A stretch of DNA of 64,000 nt, from the NCBI RefSeq assembly GCF_040371945.1, contig NZ_BAABWS010000004.1:1-64000 (forward strand), in the 5' to 3' direction. Both the position numbers and the translations under genes were made by a program. Numbering within the stretch: the stretch's first letter is position 1; every line of letters begins with the position of its first letter. The notes under the pieces are model-generated. The model worked only from the letters and a program-made list of their open reading frames with translations, made no database searches and was not told where the DNA came from. This document shows positions 60,602 through 64,000 of the stretch, one piece after another. Source of the stretch: Litorivita sp040371945 (GTDB lineage Bacteria > Pseudomonadota > Alphaproteobacteria > Rhodobacterales > Rhodobacteraceae).

Positions 60602-62559
60602 TGTGCCGCCTCCAAGTTCAGTTCGGCGGCGCGCGCGCAGCGCACCAAGGGGCCATCGCCGGTGAGGGGGATCGGGCGGGCGCAGCTGTCGGCGGCATAG
60701 GCGCAGCGGGCGGCGAAACGGCAGCCTTCGGGCCAATGCCCCGGTGTCGGGACAGAGCCGCGGATCACCGGCAGCGGCGGTTTGCCCGACACGCCATGCG
60801 GCATGGCGCTGAGCAGACCCGCAGTATAGGGGTGCTTGGGGCGGGCGAACAAGCGGTCCACCGGCGCGGTTTCGACGATCTCGCCGCAATACATCACCGA
60901 GATGCGGTCGCAAATATCCGCCGCCACCGCCAGATCATGGGTCACAAAGAGCATCGCCATGCCCAGATCGTCCTGCAGATCGCGGAACAGATCGAGGATT
61001 TCTTGCTGGACCGTGACATCCAATGCGGTGGTCGGCTCATCCGCAATCAGAAGTTTGGGCGCGCAGGACAAGGCGCGGGCGATGGCAATCCGTTGCGCCA
61101 TCCCGCCCGACAATTCATGCGGATAGGCGCGGGCGCGCTCGGCGGCGCGCGGGATGCCCACACGGTCGATCAATTCGATCGTGCGGTCCCATGCGGCGCG
61201 GCGCGGCAGGCCCTGTTTGACGCGCAGAACCTCGGCGATCTGGCTGCCGACGGTATAGCTGGGGTTGAGGCTGGTGGTCGGGTCCTGAAACACCATGGCG
61301 ACATCATTGCCGCGCGCGGCCTCCAGACCCGCAGGCGACAGCGTCAAAAGATCAGTGCCGTCCAGATGCACCGCGCCTTGGCTGATCCGCCCGCCCGCAC
61401 CGATCAGCCCCATCAGCGCCAATCCGGTCACGGTCTTGCCCGATCCACTTTCGCCGACCAGACCCAAAGTCTCGCCTTTCTTGATGCGCAAGGACATATC
61501 GGTGACCACGGGCACTTCGGCCCCGCCCTTGGGAGAGACCATCACCTCCAGCCCCGTGACCAAGAGCGCATCGTCCTCTTGCGCCGTCCATGCGCGGCCC
61601 TCGGCGGTTTTGACCTGTGCGGCGCGGCGCGGCTGGTCTTTGGGGCGGCCACTGGCGGGCACGCGGATACCGCGCCCGATGGAATCGCGCAGCACATCGC
61701 CCAGCAGGTTCACCGCCAGAACCGTCGCCACAATCGCCAATCCCGGAGGCACGGCAAGAAAGGCGTTCAATTCCATATAGGCCGAGGCGGTGTTCAGCAT
61801 CGTGCCCCAACTGGCTTGCGGCGGCTGCACGCCGATGCCGATAAAGCTCAGCCCCGCTTCGGCCAAAAGCACCGCGCCGATGGTCAGTGTCACCTGCACG
61901 ATCAGCGGCGGCGCGATGTTGAGAAAGATATGGCGCATCAGGATGCGGCGCGGCGAGGCGCCCATCACGCGGGCGGATTTGACGTAGACCTCCTCGCGTT
62001 CGGCCAGAACGACCGAACGGGCCAGCCGCAAGAAGGCGGTCGAATAAAGGATGCCAAGCGCGAACATGGCGCGGTGCAATCCGGTGCCCAGAATCGCGAT
62101 GATGACGATGGCCACCATGATACCGGGGATCGAGACGATGGCCTCGACCACGCGCATGGTGATCCAGTCCCACCAGCCGCCATGATAGCCGATGAACAGC
62201 CCGATCGGCACGCCGATCAGCACCGCCAGAGCCGTGGCTTCGGCGGCGGCGATCACCGCGATGCGGCTGCCGTAGATCATCCGCGACAGAACATCACGGC
62301 CCAAATCATCGGTGCCCAGCCAATGCGCCGCCGATGGCCCTTGCAGCGATCCGATCAGGTCTTGCGTGAGCGGATCATAGGGCGCGATCCACGGCGCAAA
62401 GAGCGCACAGACCACGAGCGTCACCAGCACCAGCGCCGAGGGGATCACCACCGCCAGCGTGGCGGGGCGCATCCATTCGGGCCGTGTGCGCGGCGGCGCC
62501 TGCTTGGCGGCAGGGGCCGAAGGGGAAGCGGGCGAGGAGGGGGCGGAAATATCGGTCAT
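60598..62559 (-). CDS. Fused ABC permease (DppC-like) and ATPase (DppD-like)
   Basis: A 653-residue single frame. Residues 1 to about 300 are a DppC/OppC permease (LAVVIPSALVLVTLVVCALFAPWIAPYDP, LGTDDLGRDVLSRMIYGSR and GASPRRILMRHIFLNIAPPLIV). Residues about 330-653 are a DppD-type ATPase (Walker A GLVGESGSGKTVTG, LSGGMAQRIAIARAL, LLIADEPTTALD, C-terminal CRFAARCAYAADSC). Its start overlaps the DppB-like gene stop. Such fusions are known in other bacteria. The substrate may be a peptide, nickel or a small ester-type compound; context favours the last. Confidence 0.9.
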   Translation of the reverse strand: MTDISAPSSPASPSAPAAKQAPPRTRPEWMRPATLAVVIPSALVLVTLVVCALFAPWIAPYDPLTQDLIGSLQGPSAAHWLGTDDLGRDVLSRMIYGSRIAVIAAAEATALAVLIGVPIGLFIGYHGGWWDWITMRVVEAIVSIPGIMVAIVIIAILGTGLHRAMFALGILYSTAFLRLARSVVLAEREEVYVKSARVMGASPRRILMRHIFLNIAPPLIVQVTLTIGAVLLAEAGLSFIGIGVQPPQASWGTMLNTASAYMELNAFLAVPPGLAIVATVLAVNLLGDVLRDSIGRGIRVPASGRPKDQPRRAAQVKTAEGRAWTAQEDDALLVTGLEVMVSPKGGAEVPVVTDMSLRIKKGETLGLVGESGSGKTVTGLALMGLIGAGGRISQGAVHLDGTDLLTLSPAGLEAARGNDVAMVFQDPTTSLNPSYTVGSQIAEVLRVKQGLPRRAAWDRTIELIDRVGIPRAAERARAYPHELSGGMAQRIAIARALSCAPKLLIADEPTTALDVTVQQEILDLFRDLQDDLGMAMLFVTHDLAVAADICDRISVMYCGEIVETAPVDRLFARPKHPYTAGLLSAMPHGVSGKPPLPVIRGSVPTPGHWPEGCRFAARCAYAADSCARPIPLTGDGPLVRCARAAELNLEAAQ

Positions 62560-63500
62560 GCGGGGCGCGCCTTTGGATTGATAAGGCCGTAAAGGATGTC
62601 GGTCACCAGTTGGACCGCCATCACGATCAGCACCAGCACCAGAACGATGCCTTGGATCATGGGAATGTCTTGTTGGCGCACGGCGGCAATGGCCAGCGAT
62701 CCGATGCCATTGATGGCAAAGACCTGCTCGACGATCAGCGCGCCGCCCAACAGGACGGTGATTTGGAAAGACAGGACCGTGATCACCGGCACCAGCGCGT
62801 TTTTGAGCGCATGGCGAAAGATCACGCGGCGCGGCGACAGACCTTGGGCGCGGGCGGCGCGCACATAGTCCTGTTGCAACACCCCGACCATGGCCGAGCG
62901 CACCTGCCGCGCGATGGCGGCGCTGGTCGACAGGCCAAGCGCGAGGGCGGGCAGGGTGATGGATTGCAGCCAGCCCAGCGGCGAGGCCGACAGCGGCACA
63001 TAGCCCGTCGCGGGGAACCACCGCAAAGTGACCGCAAAGACCGAAGCCAAGATGAGCCCGAACCAGAAATTCGGGATCGCCTGACCGATGGTGGCGCCAA
63101 AGGTGGCGAGACGGTCGATCCACGAGCGCGGCCGCAATGCCGCCGCGATCCCCGCGCCCAGCCCGACGACCACCGAAATCAGCACCGCCGCCAGCGTCAG
63201 CGACAAAGTGGCGGGCATCCGCAGCAGCACCGCGTCAGAGACCCGCACCGAATTGAAAAACGACGTGCCCAGATCGCCCTGCACGGCCTTGCCCAGCCAC
63301 GTCAGGTAGCGGGCGACGAAAGGCTCGTTCAGCCCGAGCCTTTCGCGCACCAACTGGTATTGTTCCTCCGATCCGCGATCCCCGATGATCAGATCGACGG
63401 GGTCGCTGGGCAAGAGCGCGGTGAAGGAAAATGTCAGGATCGACACGATCAGGAGAAGCGGCAGCATCGCCATGAGACGCTGCGAGATGAGTTTCACCAT
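62556..63500 (-). CDS. Dipeptide/oligopeptide-type ABC transporter permease (DppB-like)
   Basis: A 314-residue permease with the DppB N-terminus (ISQRLMAMLPLLLIVSILTFSFTALLPSDPVDLIIG) and the EAA-type loop with RAARAQGLSPRRVIFRHALKNALVPVI. It starts 22 bases after the binding-protein gene stop and overlaps the fusion gene start. It forms the channel with the DppC part. Confidence 0.92.
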   Translation of the reverse strand: MVKLISQRLMAMLPLLLIVSILTFSFTALLPSDPVDLIIGDRGSEEQYQLVRERLGLNEPFVARYLTWLGKAVQGDLGTSFFNSVRVSDAVLLRMPATLSLTLAAVLISVVVGLGAGIAAALRPRSWIDRLATFGATIGQAIPNFWFGLILASVFAVTLRWFPATGYVPLSASPLGWLQSITLPALALGLSTSAAIARQVRSAMVGVLQQDYVRAARAQGLSPRRVIFRHALKNALVPVITVLSFQITVLLGGALIVEQVFAINGIGSLAIAAVRQQDIPMIQGIVLVLVLIVMAVQLVTDILYGLINPKARPA

Positions 63501-63522
63501 GAGTTTGCTCCCGCTGCCGCTG

Positions 63523-64000
63523 TTACTGGCCGACCCGCAGACCGCGGAAATAGGGCGTGTCTGTGCCAGGGCGGAATTTGACCGTCGGATTGTCCGCCAC
63601 CGCGTCGGAGGCGCCGAAGAGGATCGGCGTGGTGGTGATGAAGATCATGTAGCTTTCGAGCGCCAGCTTATCGAACATCTTGAAATAGATCGGCGCGCGT
63701 TCGGCCTCGCTGGTTTTGGCAAGGCCCGCGTCGCTGAGCGTGACCAATTCGGGATCGGGCTTGATCTTGAACGGATTGAACACCGCATCCTCGCCCACAT
63801 AGTAGGTGGTCATGAATTTCGGATCGATGGCGTTGTTCCAGACCAGATTGGTGGCGGGGAAATCCGTGGTGCGGCTGCGCCGTGCCAAGGTGCCCGGTTC
63901 GACGGTCTGGATATTCATGGTGATGTTGATCGCATTGAGAAAGCCCGCCACCGCTTCGAGCCGCGAGGCAAAGATCGGGATCGACGGGATGGTGAAGCTG
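63523..64000 (-). CDS. ABC transporter substrate-binding protein, family 5 (C-terminal part; runs off the window)
   Basis: Only the C-terminal about 158 residues are visible; the frame continues beyond base 64000. Segments FTIPSIPIFASRLEAVAGFLNAINITMNIQTVEPGTLARR and NPFKIKPDPELVTLSDAGLAKTSEAERAPIYFKMFDKLALESYM match the C-terminal lobe of DppA/OppA-type binding proteins. It is the first visible gene of the importer operon. Confidence 0.88.
   Translation of the reverse strand, partial: SFTIPSIPIFASRLEAVAGFLNAINITMNIQTVEPGTLARRSRTTDFPATNLVWNNAIDPKFMTTYYVGEDAVFNPFKIKPDPELVTLSDAGLAKTSEAERAPIYFKMFDKLALESYMIFITTTPILFGASDAVADNPTVKFRPGTDTPYFRGLRVGQ

Noticed and set aside
60601..62592. A 663-codon plus-strand frame opposite the ABC transporter fusion
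   Set aside because: Shadow of the minus-strand permease-ATPase gene; no domain or start signal.
1..64000. tRNA, rRNA, CRISPR arrays and riboswitches
   Set aside because: I looked for clover-leaf-like segments, regularly spaced repeats and long conserved leader structures and saw none that I could support by eye.

Overview
The window looks like part of a plasmid or chromid of an alphaproteobacterium, most likely a member of the Rhodobacteraceae (Roseobacter group). It carries a Rep_3-type initiator with a parA-parB partition module and candidate parS sites. It also has plasmid-style toxin-antitoxin genes, a tyrosine recombinase, and gene families (TRAP and Liv-type importers, split paa clusters, benABCD) that are common in that family. 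The genus assignment is inference from protein content and composition; there is no rRNA or tRNA in the window.

Positions 1-37.3 kb are an aromatic-acid catabolic region. From the left, a Tat-exported GMC oxidoreductase, an aldehyde dehydrogenase and a FeaR-like AraC regulator form a possible aryl alcohol/aldehyde upper pathway. Next comes paaJ-paaABCDE (ring epoxidation of phenylacetyl-CoA and the final thiolase), a TetR regulator and a CocE/NonD-type hydrolase. A decayed IS6-family fragment and a complete IS3-family element (IS407-like, with a GGGAAAC slippery heptamer) separate these from the benzoate block. That block holds an alpha/beta hydrolase, a small SCP2-like protein, an intradiol ring-cleavage dioxygenase, a LysR regulator and a leftward operon catB-benABCD-(binding protein)-livHMGF. 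The rest of the phenylacetate pathway follows as two divergent operons: leftward dctPQM-paaZ-paaX, and rightward paaG-paaI-paaK-tetR (paaR-like). A 20-base palindrome-containing motif is shared by the paaJ promoter and the dctP/paaG divergent promoter and may be the PaaR operator. Together these genes would take up and activate phenylacetate and benzoate and funnel both to 3-oxoadipyl-CoA. paaF, paaH, catC and the 3-oxoadipate CoA-transferase are not in the window.

At 37.4-39.3 kb an N-terminally truncated, nonsense-containing hdeD-like pseudogene abuts a tyrosine recombinase gene, followed by an orphan ParE toxin. This looks like a mosaic junction: DNA to the right is visibly richer in G+C.

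Positions 39.3-50.6 kb are plasmid backbone and accessory genes: rep, an origin-like repeat region, parA, parB, three copies of a GTTTCGCCGCGAAA(C) palindrome, then an unusual leftward cluster. That cluster encodes a SARP/TolB-like/TPR regulator, a PAP2/vanadium-haloperoxidase-type protein with ten N-terminal Gly-Gly-Leu repeats, and a cytosolic-looking subtilisin-like peptidase. Two small overlapping unknown genes run divergently from it. ccdA-ccdB and a SpoIIAA/STAS-like protein follow.

Positions 50.6-64 kb hold a second catabolic cluster: an acyl-CoA synthetase/enoyl-CoA hydratase fusion, an SDR, a type-B carboxylesterase, a class III CoA-transferase, a divergent LysR regulator, and an operon for a Dpp/Opp-type ABC importer (including a permease-ATPase fusion) ending in an alpha/beta hydrolase. 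Its substrate is unknown; the gene set suggests import, de-esterification, CoA activation and beta-oxidation-like processing.
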